Origin: Leclercia sp. LSNIH1 | GTDB lineage: Bacteria > Pseudomonadota > Gammaproteobacteria > Enterobacterales > Enterobacteriaceae | DNA length: 64,000 bases | Reading direction: 5' to 3' | Assembly (NCBI RefSeq): GCF_002902985.1 | Contig: NZ_CP026167.1 | Coordinates: 248,001 to 312,000 of the forward strand | Part shown: piece by piece, positions 25,810-35,076 of the stretch | Layout: each line of letters begins with the position of its first letter | Numbering within the stretch: position 1 is the first letter of the stretch | Position numbers and translations under genes: made by a program | Notes under the pieces: model-generated | Databases searched by the model: none | Told to the model about the DNA's origin: nothing | What the model saw: only the letters and a program-made list of their open reading frames with translations

Positions 25810-28269
25810 TTACTCACGATCTGAATCCTGTGGGTTAAGTCGTTTATGCGCGCGTTTTTTCAGTAACGAGTAGAGGCTCAGGCCAATAATCGTCGCGAAC
25901 AGCAGGCCAAAAATTGCCAGCATGGCGGAGTGCTGCGTGGCATACCACACCACCATCATGTACCAGGGCATCTGGCCGCTCGGGAACTGCGGGCCGACGC
26001 GGAAACTGCGCACGCCGTTTTCATCGGTGATGATCGCCGTATCGCCGCGGATCCCGGCGTTGATGCGGGCCGAGTTAAGATCGTTATGCAGACGCGAAAG
26101 CTGTTGGTCATTGCTGCCAATCGCCATCACCACCAGCCGCTGCGGGTTCCACTGGGAGCGGAAGCTGACAAAGCCGCGCCAGGATTCGTTCGACGAGAAG
26201 TAGCGGTCGGCATCGACGCCCGACGCGTTCCAGTCGCCCTCCAGCAAGCGCTGCGCTTTTTCCAGCATCTTCGGCTCGCGCACCCCAAAGGTGTGTTCGT
26301 TGCTGATAAACGGCGACTGGGCCAGCAGCGCGCGGTTGAAGGCGGTTTGGTCCAGCGTGGAGACCGCCAGCACATCGCTGTTGCTCAGGCGCAGCAGGTT
26401 CGCCCCGCCAGAGGGCAGACCGAACATCACGCGGTTGTTGTTCAGCGCGGTCCCGGTGGCGTTACCGGAGCGGGCGGCGAGATCCAGCAGCGTGCCAATC
26501 TCGCTTTCGCTCGGGTTTTCCGGCAGGAGTAATACCGTCTGCGAGAAGTCCGCCAGACGGGTAAACGGGAACGATGCGCCGACGAAGTAAGAGAGATTTG
26601 GCAGCAGCGCGAAGTGGCGCGAATTGCTCAGATCGATGCTGGAATCTTCGTCGATACGGCTCTTGATGTTGTTATTGAGCAGCACGCTGCACGGCGCGGT
26701 CTCTTTGGTCTGGATGTTGAAATAGAGCTGCAGCTGGTTGTCGCCGTAAATCAGATAGGGCTCCAGCGGCATGACAAAGTTCTCCTGGCGCGCATCGCCG
26801 CCGAGCTTGTGCCACAGCCCTTCCAGCAGGCCCTGTTTGTTTACCGGCAGGTTACGCAGGAAGGTGCCGTTAAAGGTCATCGACAGGTACGAACGCTGTT
26901 CGTCGATCCAGCTTTCGGACGGGAAGCGATAGGCTATTTTCAGCGGAATGGTGTCGCCATCCCACATAAAGAGATCCGGTGCGGCACGGAACCCAAGGGT
27001 CAGCGGCTCGTGCCAGATGCCGGTCACCGTCAGGCTCTGATCTTTACGCATCAGCTCGCTCAGCAACACCGGGCGGTCGGTGGCGATCCAGCGCGGGGCG
27101 TCATAAGGTTTGCTGACCGGGATGTTCTGGGCCTCCACCAGCAGGCTGGTGGTCTGGCCGCTGAACTCTCCGCGGGTCAGACGCCATGCGGCGCTTTTCA
27201 GTTGCTGCTCGTTATTGCCCACCACCAGCAGCAGTTTGTAGATCGGGTTGGCCGGGTTATCCACCACCTGGAGCATCGCCCCGTTAGAGGCAGGCAGCGT
27301 CAGGCCGCCAATCGACTCGCCCGGTTTGCCGAACAGGATGCCGTTTTTCTCCGGCAGCTGGTCATGCAGGGCGTCAAACGAAATACCGCGGTAGTCCGCT
27401 TCGATCCCCAGCCACGAGGCGATCAGCGCCGCCGCGCCCACCTGCTCCGGCAGGGTTTTGGCCGGGAAGGCGAAGGTCAGCGTGGTCGGCGTCATCTGCA
27501 TCTCATCAAGGAACGGACGCGGGAAATGGCTCAGATCCGCGCCAATGTTCAGCTGCTGCGCCTCCAGGTCGAGACGCGTGTTCGGCATGATGGTGACCTG
27601 ATAATTGTCCGACAGATCCCGCTGGCACAGCAGGGCGTCGCCGTCGTTGATTTTGAAGCTGATGTTGTTGCGTGACACCACCATCGCCGCCGGGATCTCC
27701 AGCTGATAGCTCGACACATTACTGTCGGCAGAGCCCAACGGTACCGTCCCCAGCGGCTGGCCGTTGAGCATCAGCTGCAGGGTGGTATTACGGGCCGCCA
27801 TCGCCGGAGAGACCTTCAGGTTCAGCTCCAGCTGGGCATTGGTGATCACCTGGTCCGCCGAGAGGGTGAAATCGATTCCCCCCTGTAGCTGCCCACCGCT
27901 TAACACCACGCCATTGGGCTGCCCCATCTGGGCAACGGTGATACTGCTGCTGGTGCCAGGGGTGATCCCCATCGGCACCGGAGAAGCAGGAACGGCGTCG
28001 GGCGTCACCGGCATGGCATCCGGTGCCGGGCTGGCAGTCGGTTCCGCAGCCGCCTCTGCCGCCGGCGGGGTCTGGAAAGCGGGCAGCGTATCGGGTGCAG
28101 GCAGGGAAGCCGGCGCCGCATCCTCAGTGGACTGCGCTGTGTCCGTCGCGGGCGGGAAATCCACCGGCAGCAGCGATTCCACGGTGGTCGGCTCTTCCGC
28201 CGTCACCGGCTGCGCCAGGACGCCAAATACAAACAACATCTGCAGCGCTTTGCGGGTCATCCCTTTCAT
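25810..28269 (-). CDS. bcsB: Cellulose synthase periplasmic subunit BcsB
   Basis: 819 residues: a signal peptide (MTRKALQMLFVFGVLAQPVTA), a proline/alanine-rich linker (about 25-110), the BcsB carbohydrate-binding and flavodoxin-like repeats, and one C-terminal membrane helix (MLAIFGLLFATIIGLSLYSLL) that docks onto BcsA. It guides the glucan through the periplasm. It overlaps bcsA by 4 bp (ATGA) and runs slightly into the upstream region of bcsC. Acidic proline-rich linkers like this are common in type I BcsB. Confidence 0.93.
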   Translation of the reverse strand: MKGMTRKALQMLFVFGVLAQPVTAEEPTTVESLLPVDFPPATDTAQSTEDAAPASLPAPDTLPAFQTPPAAEAAAEPTASPAPDAMPVTPDAVPASPVPMGITPGTSSSITVAQMGQPNGVVLSGGQLQGGIDFTLSADQVITNAQLELNLKVSPAMAARNTTLQLMLNGQPLGTVPLGSADSNVSSYQLEIPAAMVVSRNNISFKINDGDALLCQRDLSDNYQVTIMPNTRLDLEAQQLNIGADLSHFPRPFLDEMQMTPTTLTFAFPAKTLPEQVGAAALIASWLGIEADYRGISFDALHDQLPEKNGILFGKPGESIGGLTLPASNGAMLQVVDNPANPIYKLLLVVGNNEQQLKSAAWRLTRGEFSGQTTSLLVEAQNIPVSKPYDAPRWIATDRPVLLSELMRKDQSLTVTGIWHEPLTLGFRAAPDLFMWDGDTIPLKIAYRFPSESWIDEQRSYLSMTFNGTFLRNLPVNKQGLLEGLWHKLGGDARQENFVMPLEPYLIYGDNQLQLYFNIQTKETAPCSVLLNNNIKSRIDEDSSIDLSNSRHFALLPNLSYFVGASFPFTRLADFSQTVLLLPENPSESEIGTLLDLAARSGNATGTALNNNRVMFGLPSGGANLLRLSNSDVLAVSTLDQTAFNRALLAQSPFISNEHTFGVREPKMLEKAQRLLEGDWNASGVDADRYFSSNESWRGFVSFRSQWNPQRLVVMAIGSNDQQLSRLHNDLNSARINAGIRGDTAIITDENGVRSFRVGPQFPSGQMPWYMMVVWYATQHSAMLAIFGLLFATIIGLSLYSLLKKRAHKRLNPQDSDRE

Positions 28270-30386
28270 ACAGCGGTATCCTCGGTGGCGTTATTCCTGC
28301 GCCCTGCATCCTCATGGCGTTGACGACGCTTATTACGACGGTCTTTCCAGGTCAGCCAGAACAGATCAAATACGCTGCGAATAATGATAAACAACGAGCG
28401 GAACGGATTGTCCTGCGGCTTAGGCGGGTTGATCCACGCATCGGCGCGGGCCAGCACCACGCGCACCAGCTCGCGGCGGCGCTCCAGCGGGATCTCGGCA
28501 AACATCAGGCGTATATACTGCTCATCGTGGGCAATGACGCTCACCGGAATACTGATCGCCCCGGATTGCAGCTGTAGCTCAATCTCTTCGATCTCATCGG
28601 TCAGGTGACGGTCGTCCACCACCGCAATACGGCAGCCGCCCATGGAGAGATCCAGGGTATGGCTGCGCGAGGAGATGCCGCTGGCGTAGTGGATCACCGC
28701 CGGCACGTTGGCATCGATACGGATCGTCTTACGCGTCTGGCGGGTTTCCCGCGCCACGGCAATGGCCGCCAGCAGGAAGATCAGGCTGTAGATACCCCAG
28801 CCGACGTTCAGGGCGATAACCATCGGATCGACGTTGAAATAGTCATGCGCGACGGCGCGCGTGATCCCGGCGACAACCCCTGCCGCCAGCAATACGGCGA
28901 TGATCAGGTGCGGGCGGACAATGCTGAAGTCGAAATAGCCCACGTCCAGCAGCGCGCCTTTATCGGTTACGTTGAACTTCCCGCGTTTCGGGAAGATCAG
29001 GGTAATCACCGTCGGCAGCACCAGATGGAAGGCCAGCACGAGATCATAGATCTCCCCCCAGAAGCTGTAGCGGAAGCGCCCGTTGACCCGCGAGTTCACA
29101 TAGATGCAGAGGAACAGGTGCGGCAGCATATAGGCGAAAATCAGGCTCGCCGAGGAGTGGATAATGTTCAGGTTAAACAGCAGGTAGGCCAGCGGCGCGG
29201 TGAGGAACGCCACGCGCGGCAACGCAAACTGGAACGAGAGCATGGCGTTGAGATAGCACAGACGCTGCTGCCACTTCAGGCCGCGGCCCAGCAGGGGGTT
29301 ATCGACCCGCAAAATCTGCGTCATGCCGCGCGCCCAGCGGGTACGCTGGATCACGTGCACCACCAGGCGCTCCGTCGCCAGCCCTGCGGCCAGCGGAATA
29401 TTCAGATAGGCCGATTTCCAGCCCAGGCGCTGCATCTTCAGCGCGGTGTGGGCGTCTTCGGTAACGGTTTCCACCGCAAAGCCCCCAATCTCTTCCAGCG
29501 CGCTGCGACGGATCACCGCGCAGGAGCCGCAGAAGAAGGTGGCGTTCCAGTTATCGTTACCGCGCTGGATCTGCCCATAGAAGAGCTGACCCTCGTTAGG
29601 AATATCGCGGCCTGCGGAGAGGTTACGCTCGAACGGATCCGGCGAGTAGAAGTAGTGCGGCGTCTGCATCAGCGCCAGCTTCGGATCCTGCAGGAAGGCC
29701 CCAACCGTCGCCTGCAGGAAGATACGCGTCGCCACGTGGTCACAGTCAAAGACGCAGATCAGCTCGCCTTTGGTGAGCTTCATCGCGTGGTTGAGGTTGC
29801 CCGCTTTGGCGTGGGAGTTGTCGTTACGCGTGATGTACCCTACCCCGACGTTGGCGGCAAACACCGCGAACTCGCTGCGCTTGCCGTCATCCAGCAGATA
29901 GATCTTCAGCTTATCCGCCGGATAATCCAGGCACTGCGCCGCCAGCACGGTATCGCGCACCACGTCCAGGCTTTCGTTATAGGACGGAATATAGATATCC
30001 ACCGTCGGCCACTGCGACATATCATCCGGCAGCGGCACAATCTTGCGCTGTAACGGAAAGAGGTTTTGCAGATAACTCAAAATAATGGTTATCCAGATAT
30101 AGAGTTCGGCGAGAAATAACCCGATCCCCAGTATGGCCTCAATTTCGGAATTAAAGTGCAGCGTCTGCGTGGCCCGGAACCAGATATATCGTGTGGACAT
30201 TAACACCGCCACGATCATCATGATTACCGATACGCGGTGATGTTTGCTAAAGCCGAGCAGCAGCAGCGCCCCAATGCTGATTAAGCCGAAGATATACTGC
30301 TTCTGGCTATCCATTGGGGTGATAATAATGAGCACGGCGATAGGTGCTAAGACCAATAGCAGTAGATAAAACAGCGCCTTTTTCAT
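28266..30386 (-). CDS. bcsA: Cellulose synthase catalytic subunit BcsA (UDP-forming)
   Basis: 706 residues. The GT2 motifs are complete: DDG (about 166), DxD as FDCDH (214-218), TED (309-311) and QxxRW (347-351). Membrane helices lie on both sides. The C-terminal PilZ domain has RKTIR (552-556) and DLSMGG (about 579), the c-di-GMP binding residues, so activity should need c-di-GMP. It is translationally coupled to bcsB and lies 22 bp after bcsQ. The catalytic subunit looks intact although bcsC is broken. Confidence 0.96.
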   Translation of the reverse strand: MKKALFYLLLLVLAPIAVLIIITPMDSQKQYIFGLISIGALLLLGFSKHHRVSVIMMIVAVLMSTRYIWFRATQTLHFNSEIEAILGIGLFLAELYIWITIILSYLQNLFPLQRKIVPLPDDMSQWPTVDIYIPSYNESLDVVRDTVLAAQCLDYPADKLKIYLLDDGKRSEFAVFAANVGVGYITRNDNSHAKAGNLNHAMKLTKGELICVFDCDHVATRIFLQATVGAFLQDPKLALMQTPHYFYSPDPFERNLSAGRDIPNEGQLFYGQIQRGNDNWNATFFCGSCAVIRRSALEEIGGFAVETVTEDAHTALKMQRLGWKSAYLNIPLAAGLATERLVVHVIQRTRWARGMTQILRVDNPLLGRGLKWQQRLCYLNAMLSFQFALPRVAFLTAPLAYLLFNLNIIHSSASLIFAYMLPHLFLCIYVNSRVNGRFRYSFWGEIYDLVLAFHLVLPTVITLIFPKRGKFNVTDKGALLDVGYFDFSIVRPHLIIAVLLAAGVVAGITRAVAHDYFNVDPMVIALNVGWGIYSLIFLLAAIAVARETRQTRKTIRIDANVPAVIHYASGISSRSHTLDLSMGGCRIAVVDDRHLTDEIEEIELQLQSGAISIPVSVIAHDEQYIRLMFAEIPLERRRELVRVVLARADAWINPPKPQDNPFRSLFIIIRSVFDLFWLTWKDRRNKRRQRHEDAGRRNNATEDTAV

Positions 30387-30408
30387 AGGACGTCCCTGGA
30401 AATTGTCG

Positions 30409-31215
30409 TCAGAAACTGGAGGTTCTCAGGTTGGCGTGTACGGCGCCGTCCCCCACCTGGATACCCAAAATGCCCGCGATACGCTTACTCACCAGCTCGA
30501 TATCGAACGCCGCCGCCGAGGTGGCGCTGAAATCCAGTATCGATTGCTGTGAGGCATTGGCCTCAGGCACGCTTTCATCCCGGTTGATCACACCAAGCAG
30601 GCGATCGCCGAGGCGTTGCTGTAAGAAGGCGGTGACGTCACGGCTGATATGGCGCCGGTTGTCACTCTGGTTCACCAGGAAATAGTATCCGGCCTTGTTG
30701 TTCGGCGGTTCGCCGCCGGTCAGCCGGTGGTTTTCAATGTGTGGCAGCAGTGACAGCGATGCGGTGTCGGCCAGCAGGGTCACCAGGTGCAGATCGGCCA
30801 GCGGGGAGATCGCCTTCAGCGCCGGGTTCGGCCCTGGCGGGAAGTCGGCCAGAATAACCAGCCCCGGATAGTTCAGCAGAGAACTTAACCCACGCGCCAG
30901 GAAATTGCTGTCGCTGGTGAGGTTATGTTCAAAGATCAGGCGCTGCTCTTCCGTCACTTCACCGTAGGGCAGGACAAACATATTGTTGCCTGCCGTCAGT
31001 ACCGACTGGCTCCAGTCGGCGGATTCATTGGCGCGGGCAACGTAGCCGCGTCCGTCAGACAACGGCACGCCAAAATGCAGACGCAGCGCGTTCTGTACGT
31101 CGAAGTCAATGGCCAGAACTTTACTGCCGGAACGTGCCAGAGCATAAGCGAGGTTGGCCGTGACCGTAGTTTTCCCGACTCCGCCTTTTGGCGAGCAAAT
31201 ACACACTAACGGCAT
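30409..31215 (-). CDS. bcsQ: Cellulose biosynthesis protein BcsQ (MinD/ParA-like ATPase)
   Basis: 268 residues starting [21 protein letters not shown], with a deviant Walker A (PKGGVGKTT) and [13 protein letters not shown]. BcsQ proteins help place and assemble the synthase at the membrane or pole. It overlaps bcsO by 10 bp. Confidence 0.92.
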   Translation of the reverse strand: MPLVCICSPKGGVGKTTVTANLAYALARSGSKVLAIDFDVQNALRLHFGVPLSDGRGYVARANESADWSQSVLTAGNNMFVLPYGEVTEEQRLIFEHNLTSDSNFLARGLSSLLNYPGLVILADFPPGPNPALKAISPLADLHLVTLLADTASLSLLPHIENHRLTGGEPPNNKAGYYFLVNQSDNRRHISRDVTAFLQQRLGDRLLGVINRDESVPEANASQQSILDFSATSAAAFDIELVSKRIAGILGIQVGDGAVHANLRTSSF

Positions 31216-31778
31216 GAAGCGATTCTCTCCAGGAGCGGTTGTAACGGAAGATCTTTCACCGGATGGCTGGCACGTTCAGACGCTTTGGTGGCGAACAGCT
31301 GCTCAAAGCGCACCGGCTCTGCAGGTTTAGGCGCAGGGGTAGCGTGCGCAATGGGCACTACCGGCGCAGGCGTAGCACGAAACTCAGGTTGCGGCGCAGG
31401 GGCCTCTTTCACCGGCGGCTGGCTTGCCACCTCAGGTTTAAGCTGTTCGAACAGCGAGGGCGCAGGCTGCATCGGCGCCTCTTTTTCGGTGCGGTCAACA
31501 TTCATGCTTTGCATGATCGACGGCGAGGAAACGGCAGGCGCCTTCGTCAGACTGGCAAAGGCAGCATCCAGCTCACCGGGTTGCACTGCCTGGGGAACCG
31601 GTACGGCGACGCTGCCCGCTTTCGCCAGCGCCGCGTCATTATTCACACCTGCCAGCTGGTTGATGATCGCCCAGCCGCTACTGGAAGCCTGCTTGTTTTG
31701 CGCAGACAAGTCCTTGAAGTTGATGTCACCGGTGCGCGTTTTATCCTTGAAACGCTGCAAATCATCATAATTTTTCAT
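31206..31778 (-). CDS. bcsO: Cellulose biosynthesis accessory protein BcsO-like
   Basis: 190 residues: [20 protein letters not shown] is followed by a low-complexity proline/alanine-rich middle (about 60-160) and a short conserved C-terminus ([16 protein letters not shown]). This matches the enterobacterial BcsO family found at the head of bcsD-containing operons. BcsP is the alternative name for a first-gene partner, and the distinction here is from memory. It is probably cytoplasmic and acts with BcsQ. The promoter should lie in the 460-bp gap upstream. Confidence 0.7.
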   Translation of the reverse strand: MKNYDDLQRFKDKTRTGDINFKDLSAQNKQASSSGWAIINQLAGVNNDAALAKAGSVAVPVPQAVQPGELDAAFASLTKAPAVSSPSIMQSMNVDRTEKEAPMQPAPSLFEQLKPEVASQPPVKEAPAPQPEFRATPAPVVPIAHATPAPKPAEPVRFEQLFATKASERASHPVKDLPLQPLLERIASCR

Positions 31779-32207
31779 GGCATTACTCGTGATTTACAAG
31801 TCAGTATTATTTGTTTCCTGCATGACTTTGCCAGGGACAACCTTTTTGTGGGAATACGAACGTGTAAAGGGGATCAGTGATTAACAACCGCCATAAAGCA
31901 TTCCCTTTACGGGTAGTCATATTTGCTTAGTAAATATTCTAATGCATATTACGTAGAGCTAATACTATGTACAAGCTTATCGACAGATCGCGTAATTTCT
32001 CCACTTTCTGCCAGCAGCAACCCCTAACATACAGATAAAATATCGCTCCATGTCACCCAGGCGAAAGATTAATCCAGCAAAAATATAGCACGCAAAGCTT
32101 AATATCGACATGAAACTATAAGCAGGGTTTATGAAAAACAGGATAAAGGGGTGAGTATGGCGGGTGCACGGCAGCCTGGCGGGTAATGGGAAAGTTGCAG
32201 ATAAATA
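31779..32207. promoter_or_regulatory. Upstream region of the bcs operon
   Basis: AT-rich, about 430 bp with no protein-like reading. It must hold the bcs promoter on the minus strand. I see no convincing -35/-10 pair or operator palindrome. Confidence 0.4.
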
Positions 32208-32232
32208 ATCCCGGCGCAGGGGCCGGGACTGA
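32207..32232 (-). terminator. Terminator of the lipoprotein operon
   Basis: TCCCGGC-CCCTGC-GCCGGGA on the minus strand is followed by TTATTTAT, a few bases after the DUF799 gene stop. Confidence 0.7.
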
Positions 32233-32238
32233 AGGAGA

Positions 32239-32901
32239 TTACAGGGCTGTTTGTCCGTATTTTGGCGAACGAGGCCCGTACAACAAGCCGCCAGGCCCTG
32301 CGCTGAACAGACGGGCGCTGGTCACCTGAGCGACATCATACGCTTTATCGGTTGCCGAATGCGCAATCTGGGTCACCGCCGCGCTGATCAACATACCCAA
32401 CAAGCCACCGCCAGAATTACTCTGACCCTCATTGCTTGAAGCCGTGGCAATGCCTTTCCACAGCTCTTTCCCGGTGCGTAAATCCACTAACCGCGCCGCT
32501 GCGCTCACGCGCGTCTCGCTGCTAATCACCTGGTATGAGGTGCCGTAATCGGTGAGGGTGATGTACATCACCGCATCAGCGCCAAAGATCTCGTGCAGTT
32601 TTTTCAGCGGGATCGCGCTGATATCGTCCGGATTGGTCACGCCGTTTTGTTTAAACGTCTCTTCCACCACCGCAACCGGGAACACGTAGTAACCGGACTC
32701 GGCAAGCGGCAGAGTGACGCTGCTCAGAAAGCCGTGACTGGCGTTCACGTCCGGAGAGGTATTTTTTGGCGGCAACACCAGGATGCTGCGTGGTTTGCTT
32801 TCCCGAAAGGCAGAATAATCAGCGGGCGGCGTCTTATTAGTGGAGCAACCCGTAACGATCAGCGTCAGTGCCAGGGTAAGGAGGGCTGAGATTCCTTTCA
32901 T
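32239..32901 (-). CDS. DUF799 lipoprotein (GNA1162-like)
   Basis: 220 residues with a lipoprotein signal (ALTLIVTGCSTNK; the Cys is lipidated). The core matches the DUF799/GNA1162 family (RSILVLPPKNTSPDVNAS..., FGADAVMYITLTDYGTSYQV). The fold resembles TolB N-terminal domains, and the protein is probably anchored at the outer membrane. It is third in an operon with the CsgG-like and DUF4810 genes, a trio that recurs together across Proteobacteria. Function is not known; the CsgG partner hints at secretion across the outer membrane. Confidence 0.85.
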   Translation of the reverse strand: MKGISALLTLALTLIVTGCSTNKTPPADYSAFRESKPRSILVLPPKNTSPDVNASHGFLSSVTLPLAESGYYVFPVAVVEETFKQNGVTNPDDISAIPLKKLHEIFGADAVMYITLTDYGTSYQVISSETRVSAAARLVDLRTGKELWKGIATASSNEGQSNSGGGLLGMLISAAVTQIAHSATDKAYDVAQVTSARLFSAGPGGLLYGPRSPKYGQTAL

Positions 32902-32912
32902 GTTACGTCCCT

Positions 32913-33263
32913 TTATTTTTTCGTGGTCAGGAAATGAATATACGAAGCCGATTCCGGATACTGCGTTTTTTCGGCATTAAATTCGGCCATCGCCAGCTCT
33001 CTGTTACCCGTATTGCTGTAGAGCATTCCCAGTTGGGCATGCACGCCGGGTGGAACAGGCTTGCTGCTTGCCCGTGACGCGTCGATCAGCTTCTGCAGGG
33101 AAGCAATTTGCTCCTGCGGGCTGGTTTTACCGGTGAAGTAGTCATAGACCGAGGTCTGATAATCCCCCCACGCATAGATCTTTTGCGGCGTATTGGTTGC
33201 ACAACCTGCCAGGAGCAGTAGTGCTGCGCCAGTAACGAGCTTATTTATAGTTGCCATCATCAA
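32913..33263 (-). CDS. DUF4810 lipoprotein
   Basis: 116 residues: a lipoprotein signal (GAALLLLAGCATNTPQ) and a mature part with YAWGDYQTSVYDYFTG and a TPR-like C-terminus (HAQLGMLYSNTGNRELAMAEFNAEKTQYPES). It matches DUF4810, the regular middle partner between a CsgG-like and a DUF799 gene. It lies 11 bp before the DUF799 gene. Confidence 0.85.
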   Translation of the reverse strand: MMMATINKLVTGAALLLLAGCATNTPQKIYAWGDYQTSVYDYFTGKTSPQEQIASLQKLIDASRASSKPVPPGVHAQLGMLYSNTGNRELAMAEFNAEKTQYPESASYIHFLTTKK

Positions 33264-33269
33264 TTCCTT

Positions 33270-33956
33270 TTAATGTGTATTTGACGGGTTCCAGCCACCG
33301 TTCTCCGTCCCGGCAACCAGATTATTAACCGCTTCGCGAATGGCGAGATCCAGCACTTTGCCGTTGAGCGTAGCGTCGTAACTGGCGGTGCCGCCAAAGC
33401 CGAGCACTTCACGATTAGAGAGCGCGTATTCACCTGCTCCCTGCGAAGAGTAGATCACTTCAGAGGTGCGGACATTGATCACATTCAGGGCCACTTTTGC
33501 ATAAGCCACCTGTGATTTCCCGCGCCCCAGAATGCCAAACAGCGCCCTGTCGCCGGTCTCCTTACGGCCAAACTCCGTCACGTCACCAGTAATGACATAA
33601 GTTGCCCCTTTCAACTGCTGGCGCTGACCACTGATGCCGGACTCGGTTTTAATCTCTTCCATGTTCGCGCGATCCAGCACGTTGAAACGGCCTGTTTGCT
33701 GCAGGTGAGTAATCAAAATGGTCCTGGACTGGTTCCCCAGATGGTCGACACCTTCGGAGAATATTCCATTCATATAGCTGGAGCGGTTATCAAATTTCCC
33801 AACGGAGATTGGGCTGCGCTGGCCCTGCCAGGCGGTGTTATAGGTGGCGACTTTCGCGACTTCGACGGAACGGGAGGATTCCGTTGCACATCCTGTCAGC
33901 AGTAACGCGCTCAGGCAGAGCGAACTGATTAGTCCTTTTGTTATCATGCTATTCAA
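33270..33956 (-). CDS. CsgG/HfaB-family outer-membrane lipoprotein
   Basis: 228 residues with lipobox LLTGCATES. The CsgG core is seen as ISVGKFDNRSSYMNGIF and TGRFNVLDRANMEEIKTESG, then GATYVITGDVTEFGRK. CsgG makes the curli export channel; paralogues like this one occur without curli fibre genes and their cargo is unknown. It is the first gene of the three-gene operon. The start may be the first or the fourth codon. Confidence 0.88.
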   Translation of the reverse strand: MNSMITKGLISSLCLSALLLTGCATESSRSVEVAKVATYNTAWQGQRSPISVGKFDNRSSYMNGIFSEGVDHLGNQSRTILITHLQQTGRFNVLDRANMEEIKTESGISGQRQQLKGATYVITGDVTEFGRKETGDRALFGILGRGKSQVAYAKVALNVINVRTSEVIYSSQGAGEYALSNREVLGFGGTASYDATLNGKVLDLAIREAVNNLVAGTENGGWNPSNTH

Positions 33957-34219
33957 ATTTCCTTATAATAAAACAGGCTAATTAAAAAAATTATTAGCGC
34001 CTCTCACTGACAATCATTTTCTATAAATCAAACCATGAGTCACTGGTTTTTTCATGAATACCAAATTGATTACTTCCTGTTATTCTCCTGACGCATATTT
34101 TTATTGGGGCATCTATTATGACAGGTGGCAATTTAATTACCTTATGTTGGTAACATTTTCAGATTATTTTGGGGTTTGCTTTTTTTCATTTAACAATAAA
34201 GATGCTGTGCCGATTTTTT
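33957..34219. other. AT-rich gap upstream of the CsgG-like operon
   Basis: About 260 bp, much lower in GC than either side. It should contain the operon promoter (minus strand). A plus-strand reading through it is poor in protein-like features and is not called. Confidence 0.4.
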
Positions 34220-34546
34220 TTATAGGTGCTGACTATCATCAGGTTGTGCTGTCCGCGTCGCGCTGTTCTGCCTGGATTTATAATCGTTGCTGTCCTGCTG
34301 GCTACGCATCAGGAGGTCGCGTCCGATATCGGCCACGATGGTGTTACCGCTCACGTGCACGCCGTCGAGGATGGCATCGCGCCCGCTGGTCATCGAGACC
34401 GTGCCGCCGCTGTCGAGGGTAGTTTCCGTCCAGGCAGTACCGTTACCCTTCTCATGGCCCTTCGCCGCATTCACATTGGCAAAGACGCCGATACCGTAGC
34501 CGCTGGTGCCGCCACCGATGCTGACCCCCACGCCCGATACGCGGTT
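34220..34546 (-). pseudogene. Filamentous haemagglutinin / CdiA repeat fragment
   Basis: About 108 codons ([20 protein letters not shown]..., [38 protein letters not shown]). These are the FHA-2 type repeats of CdiA-like two-partner-secreted proteins. It has no start, no signal and no neighbours belonging to a full cdiA. The end (about 15 codons) diverges from the repeat. It is a remnant of a contact-dependent inhibition locus. Confidence 0.8.
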
Positions 34547-34597
34547 TTATGCCCCGCGTTCCATTTTTACCAAAGCTGTTAAAAAGCCTGTATCTGC

Positions 34598-34735
34598 ATG
34601 TCCATCTGGTATTCATTCAGCCCCTGCCTGCGACTGAACGGTAACTGGCTGGCAGAAGCGGGATTCAGCACCGACACGCCGGTCATAATCAGCGTTGAGC
34701 AGGGAAGACTGATGATCGAACCGGTTAAGGGCTGA
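34598..34735 (+). pseudogene. SymE-like type I toxin remnant
   Basis: The last 35 codons (LRLNGNWLAEAGFSTDTPVI followed by QGRLMIEPVKG) match the AbrB-like end of SymE-family toxins. The normal longer N-terminus is missing or degraded; the nearest Met leaves 45 residues. SymE-like genes often lie beside CDI or Rhs loci in enterobacteria, where their antisense RNA normally silences them. Confidence 0.65.
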
Positions 34736-34741
34736 CAGGTA

Positions 34742-34768
34742 AAAAGATCCCGGCGCTGAGGCCGGAAA
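34742..34768 (-). terminator. Terminator after the barstar gene
   Basis: CCGGC-CTCAGC-GCCGG on the minus strand is followed by GATCTTTTT, just after the barstar stop. Confidence 0.65.
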
Positions 34769-34773
34769 TTTCG

Positions 34774-35076
34774 TTATTTCAGAACATAATCAAATTTATC
34801 ATCCCAAGAAAATTTAATATCCTGCTGCTTAGTTCGCTCAAAGATTTGAATGATTTTGTCAAAACATACACCAAGACGTTGACTCGATAGTTCCGAATGT
34901 AGCCATATTATTTTGACAGGTCTTTCCACATCCGTACTTAACCTATCCCATAACGCATCCAGATTTTTCCCGTAGTATGGGCCAAAATCTAATAGTTGAG
35001 CGAGAAGACTGTGAAAGTCAGATTCCGTATGTATATTTTGTCCATCCAATATAATTTCGTTGTCAGTCATTTCCAC
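34774..35076 (-). CDS. Barstar-family RNase inhibitor (CdiI-type immunity)
   Basis: 100 residues (MEMTDNEIILDGQNIHTESDFHSLLAQLLDFGPYYGKNLDALWDRL...). The barstar signature is clear: the helix region around FGPYYGKNLDALWD supplies the residues that plug barnase, and the protein is acidic. It overlaps the end of the barnase-type toxin tip by 10 bp. The gene is intact although the toxin polyprotein upstream is broken, so it may still protect against kin toxins. Confidence 0.9.
   Translation of the reverse strand: MEMTDNEIILDGQNIHTESDFHSLLAQLLDFGPYYGKNLDALWDRLSTDVERPVKIIWLHSELSSQRLGVCFDKIIQIFERTKQQDIKFSWDDKFDYVLK

Noticed and set aside
26614..30053. Long plus-strand readings opposite bcsB and bcsA
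   Set aside because: Shadow frames of conserved genes with clear motifs on the minus strand; no domains seen.
34054..34422. 122-codon plus-strand reading upstream of the FHA fragment
   Set aside because: Starts in AT-rich spacer and ends as arginine-rich complement of FHA repeats.
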